NCBI GenBank assembly: GCA_029718625.1
Contig: CM056376.1
Span: forward strand, 95,869,705 to 95,933,704
Source of the DNA: Synaphobranchus kaupii
Lineage: Eukaryota > Chordata > Actinopteri > Anguilliformes > Synaphobranchidae
DNA length: 64,000 nt
Reading direction: 5' to 3'
Under the pieces are notes generated by a model. It was given only the letters and a program-made list of their open reading frames with translations, did no database searches and was not told the DNA's origin. The translations under genes were made by a program, and so were the position numbers. Shown one piece after another: positions 23,801-30,107 of this stretch; position 1 is the stretch's first letter, and each line of letters opens with the position of its first letter.

Positions 23801-24726
23801 AATGCCTCTGAAAGGCTCAACGACACCACTGCCAAAGGTGTGACACACTTCTATAACAAGAGGGCATTAATCCACAGTGAGACACAACAAACAAAAAAAT
23901 ATATATACTGAAGCATTCAAACCACTCAAATCTTAGAAGGAAAACGTACATGTGAGGTTAATGTGTTCAGAACTTTATTCAGTACTAGAACAGATTAATT
24001 GCATGTGACAAAAACACACCCCCACACACCCCATTGGCCGTTGGACACAAGACAAGAAAATCTAATCTTGGTATGATGGTGTAAATGCTTTTTTTTTACA
24101 CGATGATGTTAATGAAAGGCGCAATAGGCTAGGCTACTTACGCATGGTCTTCTTGTTGAGTGTTTCTGCGAAATGGATGCCACCTAAAATACAAATAAAC
24201 CGGTTAAAGACAATGCCCATGCAATAACATTATAACCTCAAAAGAGGTATAGCCTAGCCTACATACCTCAAATGCAAGTAACATTGGTGCAAGTTATTTT
24301 TATGCCATAATTGCAGCGCGGGATCATTAATCATAAGACTGTATAATTCCTAGAAATAATTTCTTGAAATTACTTACAGCGCAGTGCACAAATTGAAAAC
24401 AAATTGTAGGCTATATTTTTACAAAATGACTAAATAATAAGAGATAAAATAGAACAGGATAAAATAGCGTGGGAGACAGCCACATTGTTCAGATTTGGCT
24501 AAATCTTTAAGAAAATCCACTCGCAGTGCACGAATTCCATTTCATTTAATAGCCTATATGTCAAGAAAATAACTTTCAGAATGGTCAGTCACTTTTCTAT
24601 ATAACTTTTCCATCAACCGCAAATATAATCTATTTCAGATTCATAAGCATTGACTCGCAAGGTTGTCTACGTACCCAGAAATAGGAGTGACAGTACACTC
24701 ACAAGGGCCAACGCAGGAGACGCCAT
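1..24726 (-). CDS. muc19: Gel-forming mucin-like gene (MUC19-like), 5' part, spliced, runs off left edge
   Basis: This is a spliced gene of about 20 coding exons, read from 24,726 down to position 1, about 2.3 kb of coding sequence in the window. The order is signal peptide, short linker exon, VWD1, C8, TIL, VWD2 (with the GLCGNHNDD motif), C8, TIL, then cysteine-rich exons. This is the N-terminal plan of secreted gel-forming mucins and otogelins, which multimerise through disulfides outside the cell. Every exon joins in phase with standard splice sites, except one GC-AG intron after 3,491. The name rests on the domain plan and on the next gene being LRRK2, which adjoins MUC19 in mammals. The mucin Ser/Thr-rich region would lie left of the window and is not seen, so another VWD-domain family member (otogelin-like) is possible. 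The 5' end is disturbed by a tandem duplication. Confidence 0.65.
1205..1376. repeat. 31-bp minisatellite, about 5 copies
   Basis: The unit carries GTGCTGGACTTGCACTCATT and repeats every 31 bp at near-perfect identity. It lies in the intron between mucin exons 17 and 18 (733-2,183). Because 31 is not a multiple of three it opens reading frames in several phases, none of which look like protein. The rest of that intron shows nothing I recognise. Confidence 0.9.
2184..2427 (-). CDS. muc19: Mucin-like exon 17, second TIL module
   Basis: A 244-nt exon (phase 1 to 2). It has ten or more cysteines in TIL spacing, including EPCNNGQTFYYDARSCNSTC, GCGCPEGFLLNNDDTC and SECHCHYRD. TIL modules alternate with VWD-C8 in mucins, otogelins and zonadhesin. 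The donor is GTGAGT. Confidence 0.85.
2521..3585 (-). CDS. muc19: Mucin-like second C8 exons 15-16
   Basis: Exons are 3,491-3,585 (95 nt) and 2,521-2,650 (130 nt). Together they read CSHLTDPSGIFAGCHNRV, YFKVCEKIVCNCGGKRDCLC and NYAKACANQGIDVGDWR, a clear C8 module. The join between them works only with a GC donor at 3,490-3,489 (AAG|GCAAGG) and a normal AG acceptor. It gives phase 0-0 and unbroken C8 similarity. Confidence 0.8.
4208..6759 (-). CDS. muc19: Mucin-like VWD2 exons 10-14
   Basis: Exons are 6,624-6,759, 6,433-6,507, 6,204-6,273, 4,491-4,628 and 4,208-4,351. The reading is CQDGHWACSKNTC, GGSVTTYDGKQYMLPKACSY, WTIIIELSEDFF, then VFWQSSMYVQVQTSFGMKI, and closes with GLCGNHNDDTKDDF, the diagnostic end of a VWF D domain. 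This domain looks complete and conventional, unlike VWD1. The last exon runs on into cysteine-rich sequence (CWVVGTCDGK, PDICSIDAG) that begins the C8 module. Confidence 0.85.
4855..4914. repeat. 16-bp tandem repeat, 4 copies
   Basis: TTATTGAGAACAGGGG is repeated four times, the last copy partial, in the intron between mucin exons 12 and 13. Confidence 0.9.
5313..5790 (+). mobile_element. Partial Tc1/mariner-type MITE
   Basis: It begins TA-CAGTGAGCACCATAATTC and matches the left part of the full element at 16,688-17,295, but has no recognisable matching right terminus nearby. It shares the Tc1-like end and the GACACATTTTTTGTTATTTT segment. It lies in a mucin intron (4,629-6,203). The rest of that intron has a purine-rich stretch at about 6,002-6,056. 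Confidence 0.65.
6851..6971 (-). CDS. muc19: Mucin-like exon 9, end of first TIL / VWC-like module
   Basis: A 121-nt exon (phase 1 to 2) encoding GTILNNFENGSRCVPRGGCPC, then TFAHGENRGTKCHS. Splicing to exon 10 restores Cys. Cys-Pro-Cys spacing and the run into CQDGHW are typical of the segment linking TIL to the next D domain. It is separated from exon 8 by a 9-kb intron. Confidence 0.75.
7249..7986. mobile_element. TTAA-flanked MITE with long inverted repeats
   Basis: The left end AGGCATACTGAAC is mirrored by GTTCAGTATGCCT on the right, and TTAA flanks both sides (7,245-7,248 and 7,987-7,990). Inverted arms of roughly 140 bp include GCTCATCTTCATGACTTGC and its partner. A TTAA target duplication is characteristic of piggyBac-type elements. 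There is no coding capacity, so it is non-autonomous. Confidence 0.7.
8560..9060 (-). pseudogene. Decayed piggyBac-type transposase fragment
   Basis: Minus-strand translation gives GIAYNFEVHTEKI, DLGASSDVV, then after a frame change LYHDNWFTS, EVEMAKRGIYCLGTARANW and, after a stop, VIAIKWHGNHAATMLS. These match in order the conserved DDD-core region of piggyBac transposases. Frame changes and stops show it is dead. It lies in the 9-kb mucin intron, next to TTAA-flanked elements that such an enzyme could have mobilised. Confidence 0.7.
9092..9803. mobile_element. Terminal-inverted-repeat region around the piggyBac remnant's right side
   Basis: GGCCATGTAAAAAA followed by AGTTGTTGATC at about 9,094 is mirrored by GATCAACAACT and TTTTTTACATGGCC at about 9,776-9,803. 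The ends abut TA-rich sequence, including a TA microsatellite at about 9,804-9,837, so the exact boundaries and target site are unclear. There is no protein similarity inside. Confidence 0.4.
11766..11852. repeat. (CA)n microsatellite
   Basis: About 87 bp of nearly pure CA dinucleotide, directly after a CT-rich run. The Cys-Val reading frame it creates on the minus strand is not a gene. Confidence 0.98.
12850..13015 (+). mobile_element. L2-type LINE 3' tail
   Basis: It contains GTCGCTTTGGATAAAGGCGT, followed by CTGCTAAATGACTGTAATG and a TGTAA repeat tail. The 3' end matches the one at about 42,830-42,890, including the upstream GCTACGTTATG. Only the 3' end is present. Confidence 0.75.
14318..14481 (-). 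ncRNA. U1 spliceosomal snRNA gene
   Basis: The 164-nt length is exactly that of vertebrate U1. The 5' end ATACTTACCTGG, which pairs with 5' splice sites, is intact. The stem-loop II GCCATTGCACTTC, the Sm-site region ATAATTTCTGG and the 3' stem GGGGGACTGCGTTCGCGC follow in order. There are a few differences from the usual vertebrate sequence, including ATCAAGAAG in loop I where ATCACGAAG is standard (the U1-70K site) and changes in stem-loop II. It could be a variant or an ageing copy. It sits inside the mucin intron in the same orientation as the host gene. Confidence 0.9.
15139..15188 (-). pseudogene. 3' fragment of a second U1 snRNA copy
   Basis: It keeps CGACTGCATAATTTGTGG, the Sm site, and the GCGTTCGCGCTCTCCCC final stem, with a 4-base insertion before the stem. 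The 5' two thirds are missing. Downstream flanks resemble those of the complete U1 at 14,318, including AAGTTTTCT and TTTTTTAGTA, so the two arose by segmental duplication. Confidence 0.85.
15561..15668 (-). pseudogene. 5S rRNA copy with internal deletion
   Basis: It starts GCTTACGGCCATACC and ends with GGGAATACCAGGTGCTGTA, followed by a T run (a Pol III stop). It keeps the internal promoter box C (AAGCTTAGCAGGGTCGGGCC, then TGGTTAGTACTTGGATGGGA). About 11 nt are missing in the helix II-III region after CGCCCGATCTCGT, giving 108 nt instead of about 120. Transcription might still occur, but it is unlikely to give functional 5S rRNA. Confidence 0.88.
15963..17580 (-). CDS. muc19: Mucin-like C8 and TIL exons 7-8
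   Basis: Exons are 17,370-17,580 (211 nt) and 15,963-16,088 (126 nt). Exon 7 is cysteine-bearing (SCKFMSHFYGCDF, CVFYSAIKRHC, ending KATQC) and sits where a C8 module follows a VWD domain. Exon 8 begins with Pro-Ala-Asn-Pro-Thr-Cys-Pro and ends TCVCPEG, typical of a trypsin-inhibitor-like (TIL) module. The intron between them (16,089-17,369) contains the Tc1-type MITE at 16,688-17,295. Confidence 0.75.
16688..17295. mobile_element. Tc1/mariner-type palindromic MITE
   Basis: It runs from CAGTGAGCATCATAATTCAT to ATGAATTATGGTGCTCACTG (read on the plus strand) with TA on both sides. The two halves are inverted copies of each other, with GACACATTTTTTGTTATTTT on the left and its complement on the right. 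It is 608 bp and non-coding, in the intron between mucin exons 7 and 8. Confidence 0.85.
17836..19278 (-). CDS. muc19: Mucin-like VWD1 exons 3-6
   Basis: Exons are 19,050-19,278, 18,195-18,324, 18,012-18,063 and 17,836-17,924. They read on from exon 2 into CHTFGSGVVEPFRGIPF, later LPYDHMYKHIFPYGIYTKL and VVGSEIDYLWVELDENN, the core of a VWF type D domain. VWD domains sit outside the cell and take part in disulfide assembly. The usual GLCG turn near the domain end is not recognisable: the equivalent stretch reads ALCWLGEIG. The domain is therefore diverged, or this part is spliced differently from my model. Exon phases (1-2, 2-0, 0-1, 1-0) all join. Confidence 0.75.
19338..20395. mobile_element. 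1.06-kb insertion with short inverted ends, in one tandem unit only
   Basis: Ends are CCCTTAATCGCC on the left and GGCTGTTAAGGG on the right (10 of 12 match when inverted). They are flanked by AT-rich sequence, so the target duplication (possibly ATAT) is ambiguous. The other four tandem units show the empty site (...ATATATACTGAAGC). Inside are three copies of TGTATCA-N4-TGATACA at 19,353, 19,709 and 20,246. There is no recognisable transposase, and the superfamily was not assigned. Confidence 0.7.
20642..20683 (-). CDS. muc19: Mucin-like exon 2, copy 5 (nearest intact exon 3)
   Basis: A 42-nt duplicate encoding D-G-I-H-F-A-E-T-L-N-K-K-T-M, with an intact acceptor and GTAAGT donor. It is the copy directly upstream of the complete exon 3, so exon 1 to this copy to exon 3 is one straightforward transcript. 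Confidence 0.6.
21127..21235 (-). pseudogene. Truncated exon 3 duplicate (109 nt), unit 4
   Basis: Same acceptor and breakpoint. It lies between exon 2 copies 4 and 5. Using its acceptor would add 36 VWD1 codons and then an intron-derived stop. Confidence 0.8.
21551..21592 (-). CDS. muc19: Mucin-like exon 2, copy 4 (tandem duplicate)
   Basis: A 42-nt duplicate with intact splice sites. It encodes a third variant, G-D-I-H-F-A-E-R-L-N-N-K-T-M. This unit is the shortened 789-bp one. Confidence 0.5.
21916..22024 (-). pseudogene. Truncated exon 3 duplicate (109 nt), unit 3
   Basis: Same breakpoint as the neighbouring units, with small substitutions (for example CTCTTAC where others read CTCCTAC on the minus strand). 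It lacks the rest of the VWD1 exon. Confidence 0.8.
22318..22359 (-). CDS. muc19: Mucin-like exon 2, copy 3 (tandem duplicate)
   Basis: A 42-nt duplicate with intact splice sites, same sequence class as copy 2 (DNIHFAER...LNKKTM). It keeps the 1-1 phase, so it could be added or swapped without a frameshift. Confidence 0.5.
22829..22937 (-). pseudogene. Truncated exon 3 duplicate (109 nt), unit 2
   Basis: Same acceptor and same breakpoint as the other truncated copies. It could act only as a terminal exon, because a stop codon follows shortly after the breakpoint and no donor is visible. Confidence 0.8.
23231..23272 (-). CDS. muc19: Mucin-like exon 2, copy 2 (tandem duplicate)
   Basis: A 42-nt duplicate with intact acceptor and GTAAGT donor. 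It encodes a variant starting D-N-I-H-F-A-E-R instead of G-G-I-H-F-A-E-T, through substitutions at the first two codons and Thr to Arg. Whether it is spliced in is unknown. Confidence 0.5.
23742..23850 (-). pseudogene. Truncated exon 3 duplicate (109 nt), unit 1
   Basis: Identical acceptor (TTATAG) and first 109 nt of exon 3, then an abrupt join to intron 1 sequence. Read in frame it continues VESMLMNLK and hits a TAG stop. No donor was seen, so exon definition should favour skipping it. Confidence 0.8.
24142..24183 (-). CDS. muc19: Mucin-like exon 2, copy 1 (nearest exon 1)
   Basis: A 42-nt exon with acceptor TATTTTAG and donor GTAAGT. Entered in phase 1 it encodes GGIHFAETLNKKTM plus the first base of the next codon. 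It is in frame both from exon 1 and into exon 3, so including or skipping it keeps the frame. It links the signal peptide to VWD1. Confidence 0.7.
24675..24726 (-). CDS. muc19: Mucin-like exon 1: start codon and signal peptide
   Basis: The exon encodes MASPALALVSVLSLLFLG, a short polar start, a hydrophobic core and small residues, as expected of a secretory signal peptide. The ATG sits in a fair Kozak context (CATCATGG). The exon ends in phase 1 at the donor GG|GTACGT. Splicing to any copy of exon 2 keeps the frame and joins the signal peptide to the first VWD domain. Confidence 0.75.
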
Positions 24727-25580
24727 GATGCCTGACGGTGAAATGAGAGATGGGTCCGCCAGAATAGCCTAACACGTTTCTCAAGACGGATCTTATATAG
24801 GCTACTCCGAGCATGTCACTTTGAATAATATAAGGAAATAACGAGAAACAAACATTCATTGGAATTCGTTTCAGTTGTGCAAGAGGTAAGGATCCAGAGT
24901 GCTTTCAACCTCGAGCTGAACAGAAGGGAGACGTTACCATTAACCTATTCCCTCCGTCCACAAAATCCCAACAACACTAGCCTACACAGAAAATATAGCT
25001 CAATTTAAGTAGGTAAGCTATAGAATACCGCCTAAGTACAAATATTTTTGGAGAACATTTTAAGTCCTATTTTTCTGTAAAATAACAGTCTGCACGTTTT
25101 TGAATGGAAGGGATTATCGGATCGTTTAACTACAGTACATAAACTCCCACAGTCCTATTTAACCAAAATGCTTTCTATTTGAATTATAGGCTACCGTATT
25201 CAAATGTCAAATTTTATATTAATTTAATTAGGCCCAAACTGTTTTCAACACATTATATGGAGCCACTGACATAACGCAGCGGCATAGCTACACGTCGCTC
25301 GTTATTTCAGCACCATTGTCAGTGATCGGCACATCACATAGCCTAGCAATGAGTAGGCTATAGGATAAATTCAGTCACTCGGTCACTCTTGGCCTTATTG
25401 TAGAAATCGGTTTTTTGTCTGGTTATTTGCCTACACAAATGGGATGCAAAGCAATACGATCAAGGTAAATAGCGAAATTAAACCAGCCTACTCCAACTTG
25501 AGAGATTCCTGTGGTCCTGACTTGCTAAACTACTACTGCTGCGTCGCTTTGCTTCGAAGATACAGACGGGTGACAAATTA
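24727..25580. other. Intergenic region, mucin-like 5' flank
   Basis: Apart from the TATA box at 24,792-24,799 I see no gene here. The sequence is AT-rich and non-repetitive to inspection. Confidence 0.5.
24792..24799 (-). promoter_or_regulatory. TATA box upstream of mucin-like exon 1
   Basis: On the minus strand the sequence reads TATATAAG, about 66 bases before the ATG at 24,726. A TATA box at this spacing would put transcription start near 24,765 and leave a 5' UTR of about 40 nt. This is inferred from position and consensus only. No initiator or other element was recognised. Confidence 0.45.
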
Positions 25581-26062
25581 AAGGAAAAACCTGATTAAAT
25601 GAGTAGACAAACATCATGAATGCAGATGTGGGGGGCATTTTCCTGGCATGGAAGGCTCACTGCAAATCAATACAAAGTTATTCTGAGTGATCACCTTTAT
25701 CCTATTATGAAACATTTCTATCCTGACAGGAGTGGTCTCTTCTAGGATGACAATGCCCTCATCCACAGGGCACAAGGGATCACAGAATGGTTTGATGAGA
25801 ATCATATGCTATGGCCTTCAGTCACCATGTAGATCTCAACCCAATTGAACACCTATGGGAGATTTTGGACCGACGTGTCCATCACCATCATCAAAACACC
25901 AAAAGAGGGAATATCTTTTGAAAGAATGGTGTTCCATCCCTCCAGTAGTTCTAGAAACTTATAGAATCTATGCCAAGGCGCATTGAAGCTGTTCTGGTGG
26001 CTTGTGGTAGCCCAACACCTTACAAAGACACTTCATGTTGGTTTTTCCTTTGTCACCTGTCT
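25580..26062 (+). pseudogene. Tc1-like transposase remnant
   Basis: Plus-strand reading gives DDNALIHRAQGITEWFDENHM, then after stops and shifts the equivalent of LNPIEHLWEILDRRV, the C-terminal DDE region of Tc1 transposases. Several stop codons and frame changes make it inactive. Confidence 0.75.
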
Positions 26063-26400
26063 GTACACTACATGGCCAAAAGTACCCAGACATCCCTTGG
26101 TCTGGGGCTGTTTTTCATGGCTCGAGCTAGCAACAGTTTGGGGAAGGCCCTTTCCTGTTTCAGCATAATAATGCTCCCATGCACAAAGCGAGGTCCATAC
26201 AGAAATAGTTTGTCGAAATCGGCGTGGATTGGCCTGCACAGAGCCTTGACCTCACCCCATCGAACACCTTTGGGATCAATTGGTAAGCTGTGTCAGTGAG
26301 GCAGTGGAAAAGTGGCAGTCCACCACCAACCATATCCAGAATGTGCACCACCACGGAGACATGATTCCTCGGTACCATGATAGATGGGTAGGGGGCCCTG
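26063..26400 (+). pseudogene. Second Tc1-like element remnant
   Basis: It starts with the terminal sequence CACTACATGGCCAAAAGTA and continues into transposase-like sequence: GCFSWLELATVWGRPFPVS, then PHRTPLGSIG after frame changes. It has lost most of the gene and is a different Tc1 family from the copy just before it. Confidence 0.7.
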
Positions 26401-26790
26401 CGATGATGTGGGATCTTTGGGGCGGTGCCTATTAGTCTTGTAGCTGATAGGGGCCCCCTGCTTGTCTGTCAACACTAGCCAAATCTCGCCTTGTTCATGA
26501 AAAAAAAATCGCCTAATCATTTTAAAAATTTTTTTTATTTATTTTTAAAATCAGACTAGGGTGGGGCGCGCACTATGCCAGTGTATGGAGCACTAATGTA
26601 TATGAAACTGATTATTTGTTCAATGGGAAAGATAAAAAAAGAAATTATTTTTTAAAATGCTGTTATTCAGCAGGTATGACTGACCCATTGTAATCAACGG
26701 CACACACAATAATCTAGCAAAACTGGGAACAAGATCTTTAAAATGTATGTGAAATATAAAATAATTTCACAGAAGGTGAAATGTATTCAA

Positions 26791-27443
26791 GGGATAGTTT
26801 GGAATTTTGGACATAATGTCTCAATTACGACTTACCCATGATGTAGTTGATTGATGGAAACCATTTTCAGCTAATTCCATGCTGTCCCTTCTTTTGGACA
26901 TACACACGTTGCTAATGCTAGCGCAACTCTATAGCAACCGGTAGCATCCACTACCAAACGCACTTAAACACTCCACAGTGCACCCAAAGCAAATAAAATA
27001 CGACGACAGTCTATCGGGGTTATTTTGAGTGCTTATACCATCATTTTTGAAGTCAAACTATCGTTGAATCTTTTACTTTGTGCTGTGCTAATATTCTCTG
27101 TGGAAGTAGGCTACGGCGGCGGAGCGAACGTGGCCATTGCAACTTGTTACTCTTCTTTGTTGTTGTAGTTGACCAGTGCCGGACTACATTCGTAGGTAAC
27201 GTAAAGTATCGCTCCCCCGATAGACTGTCGTCGTATTTTATTTGCTTTGGGTGCACTGTGGAGTGTTTAAGTGCATTTGGTAGTGGATGCTACCGGTTGC
27301 CATAGAGTTGCGCTAGCATTAGCAATGTGTGTATGTCCAAAAGAAGGGACAGCATGGAATTAGCTGAAAATGGTTTCCATCAATCAACTACATCATGGGT
27401 AAGTCGTAATTGAGACATTATGTCCAAAATTCCAAACTATCCC
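26791..27443. mobile_element. Foldback element with about 229-bp inverted arms and 5-bp target duplication
   Basis: The left arm (26,791 to about 27,019), starting GGGATAGTTTGGAATTTTGG, is mirrored almost perfectly by the right arm (about 27,214-27,443). TTCAA is duplicated at 26,786-26,790 and 27,444-27,448. The roughly 195-bp centre has no coding sequence. The transcript would form a long hairpin. Confidence 0.88.
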
Positions 27444-27599
27444 TTCAAGAATGTTACAGTGAGATAATTATTTTATTGATTTATATATTTAAAACACATT
27501 TTACCATTTAAATATAGGTCTATAATTACCAAGTGAAAAGAATATGATGAAATGTTTCATGTGATTAACTAATTAATATTCACCGGCAGGGTGCAGTAA

Positions 27600-29100
27600 T
27601 GTTACACACGATAACCCACTTTTTTTACTGACTCAGGAGTGACAAGTCCTCTCCTCCCCTAACTCGTTCACTGACTCGCCCCTCCTACCTGCTACTTGCT
27701 AATGCGAACTGCGAAGACGAGGCGAGACAAGGTGTTACTCACACTATTGTGCAACTCTTATATTAACTTTATTTGTGGAAATGTATCAAGTAAATCACTG
27801 TATTTACCTAGCCCTGTGAGAAAGCAACCACTTTGACGCTTGTTTGAACTCCGTACTCGCTCTCCCTGCCCTGAGCTGAAGGTCTGACTGCACAAATCAC
27901 TCAATCACTTGCTCTCCCAGCCCGCCCGGAGCTGTCTGACTCGGGTTGCACGAAACACTCACTCAGTCACCCAGTACTCGCTTTCCCAGCCCCGGAACCC
28001 GCCCCCTGCCCTGAGCTGAAGGTCTGGCTGCACGTACGAATCTAATGTTGCACTGCTGAATCTGTTTATATACTTAGCCTGTTTTAGTGTTTTATTTGAA
28101 TTTTGCAATAGTGCATCTGTAGCCTAGTAGTAGTTATTGTATTCTTTTATTTTAAATTTGCAATATTAGGCCTTTATATTTGCACTCGTTGGTTCTCATT
28201 GATTCAGCGGGTGCGGGTGAGTGACTGTGGCTGTTGACTCGAGTTGGGCAGCTCTGACTCGCACTCACTGATTCGCTAACTCGTGAGTGAGAGTAGGCTA
28301 CTGAGCAAACCCCCAGAACAGCACCGGGCTTTGAAGCCAATTTGATTTAGTGGTCAAACCGTGTAATTACAACTTCCAGGTCTGAAAAGCAGTTTTCTCG
28401 CACACAATCATGGGAAAAGGAGCGGCTGTAAAACGGTAGATAATTTTTTTTGAGCATCACAATCCCCGTGAAATAACTCGTTTCACTATCAGAATTGGAT
28501 CCATTCGTTCCGATAACATTTGGAGAGTCTCGAAGAGCCGCACTATTAAATTATTTTATCCAATTCAGGAGGGTTAAACCGGAAGTGACTGACTTGATGA
28601 CTCGAGTGATTCCAAAACCCGACTGTCTTTGGTGAGTGACTCATACAAACTTGAGTTAGTAAAAAGAGTCGAAACTCCCATCTCTAACTGCAATCGCTTT
28701 TCTAAGCCCTTTCTTACAGCTTCAATTTGAACTTGGAGCCGTGGGTAGGTGTGGTTATATGACGATGATGCCACAAGGTCATATTATGAATATTCATATG
28801 GTCAATGAGTGAAAGGGTGTGTCTTGGTGAACTGACTCAGCCCACTTCCTGCTCTCTGCTACGGAGCTCTCTGCTCACTTTACTAGCCGAGACTCCACCT
28901 ATTTTTATGCTAAGGATTTGGGACGTCACAGATCCCCGGAAATGCAGCGCATGGTAAGCCGACACAGAAACTCAGACGACACCCACTTCGACGCAATATG
29001 AGATTTTCGGATAAAAACTGTTGTGTATGATCATAGTCTAACCCAAAACATCGGTTTTCAACGCGAAAAGTCGGTTTTTGACGGCAGTATCACTTTAAGT
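27600..29100. repeat. Diverged intergenic repeat sequence, unclassified
   Basis: 27,636-28,690 is rich in ACTCACTC/GAGTGACTC-type motifs and ends with CCCATCTCTAACTG. 28,700-29,100 contains TGACGTCACA-like and CGGTTTT repeats. It looks like old transposon material, but I cannot fix its ends or family. 29,100-29,840 shows nothing I recognise. Confidence 0.35.
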
Positions 29101-29843
29101 TAAAATACAATATGTTGTAATTTAAACAACCATGTGCCCATATGAGTTTGACAAAAAGTCTGTCAGCATTATTACTTGTGGCAAAATGCTGTAGAACATG
29201 GTTTATTGTGACCACAAACATAGTACAATGTACACACAGTAAACACTAAGCCTGGTAATAGACATCAGCACTGGATGTACAAGAACATGCCAGATTATAT
29301 GCCAGCTATTTTACAATGGATACATTAAATACATTAAAATCATTGTCAGTTGCATTTTGTCTTTCATTGTAAAAGTGCTTTTTTGGGTTATTTATAATGG
29401 AACTGTTAATGTTTAATAAAAGTATTAATGTCCCTTTTAATTTTCAACGCATTCCAAATGTAAAGTCTGCAATAACACAAAAACACCTAAACCTAATTTT
29501 CCCATTTTGGTGAAAGGACTGGAAAGAGGTAACACATGTTTTGGCACCACTTTTGAAGAAGACAAACATCTCTCCAAGAGTCTTCAAGCAGGTCTTGCTT
29601 TCCAAATATAGCTCTGTGAAATGATAAAATAACATTGATGAACCATGTTCATGTTCAGACAAAACTGAGGAATTTTCAAGAGGTTTGTATCAGCAGGGCT
29701 AACAAAACACATACAGTATGCATACATGGAATATGCAGTGTATACTGTCACTCAGTTACCAGCGTGGAAGAAAGAGTGAATGTACACATTTGTGCCTGGT
29801 CAACTAATATTTTATAATATTCCCACAAAATTGAATCATTCAT

Positions 29844-29849
29844 TTTATT
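29844..29849 (-). promoter_or_regulatory. Candidate LRRK2 polyadenylation signal
   Basis: AATAAA on the minus strand, about 260 nt beyond the stop codon at 30,108-30,110. It is the nearest canonical hexamer I found downstream of the stop, but further sites may be used. Confidence 0.4.
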
Positions 29850-30107
29850 CTGCCATAACTTGAATAAGCGAGCACTATGAATGATGTCCTCAAGGCGATC
29901 ATAATTGTATGATAAATAAGACTGCCAAGTTATGTTAAATTACCTTGTCAGGAAATACCAGCCAAGAAAGTGCTATAAAACCACAAAACTACATAAGAAC
30001 CTTGTATAAAACAGATACTGTTTGAAACGGCAAAATGGTTCACAAACAAACTGCATGTTTGCAGAGCTGCTGAGAGTTTCGCACTGACACATACCAGGTC
30101 CCAGAGC

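Larger units (their letters stand above)
19170..24657 (-). repeat. Five-unit tandem duplication (about 0.9 kb each) of intron 1, exon 2 and the start of exon 3
   Basis: Units are 19,170-21,126, 21,127-21,915, 21,916-22,828, 22,829-23,741 and 23,742-24,657. Three are 913-916 bp. The 789-bp unit has an internal deletion, and the leftmost carries a 1,058-bp insertion that brings it to 1,957 bp. Each unit runs from a point in intron 1 (after GCGAGTC) to 109 nt into exon 3. The junction fuses exon 3 codons (GAAGATGT) to the intron sequence CGAGTCAATGC. Copies are nearly identical, so the duplication is young or homogenised. Only the leftmost unit continues into an intact exon 3. Assembly error is the main alternative. 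Confidence 0.92.
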
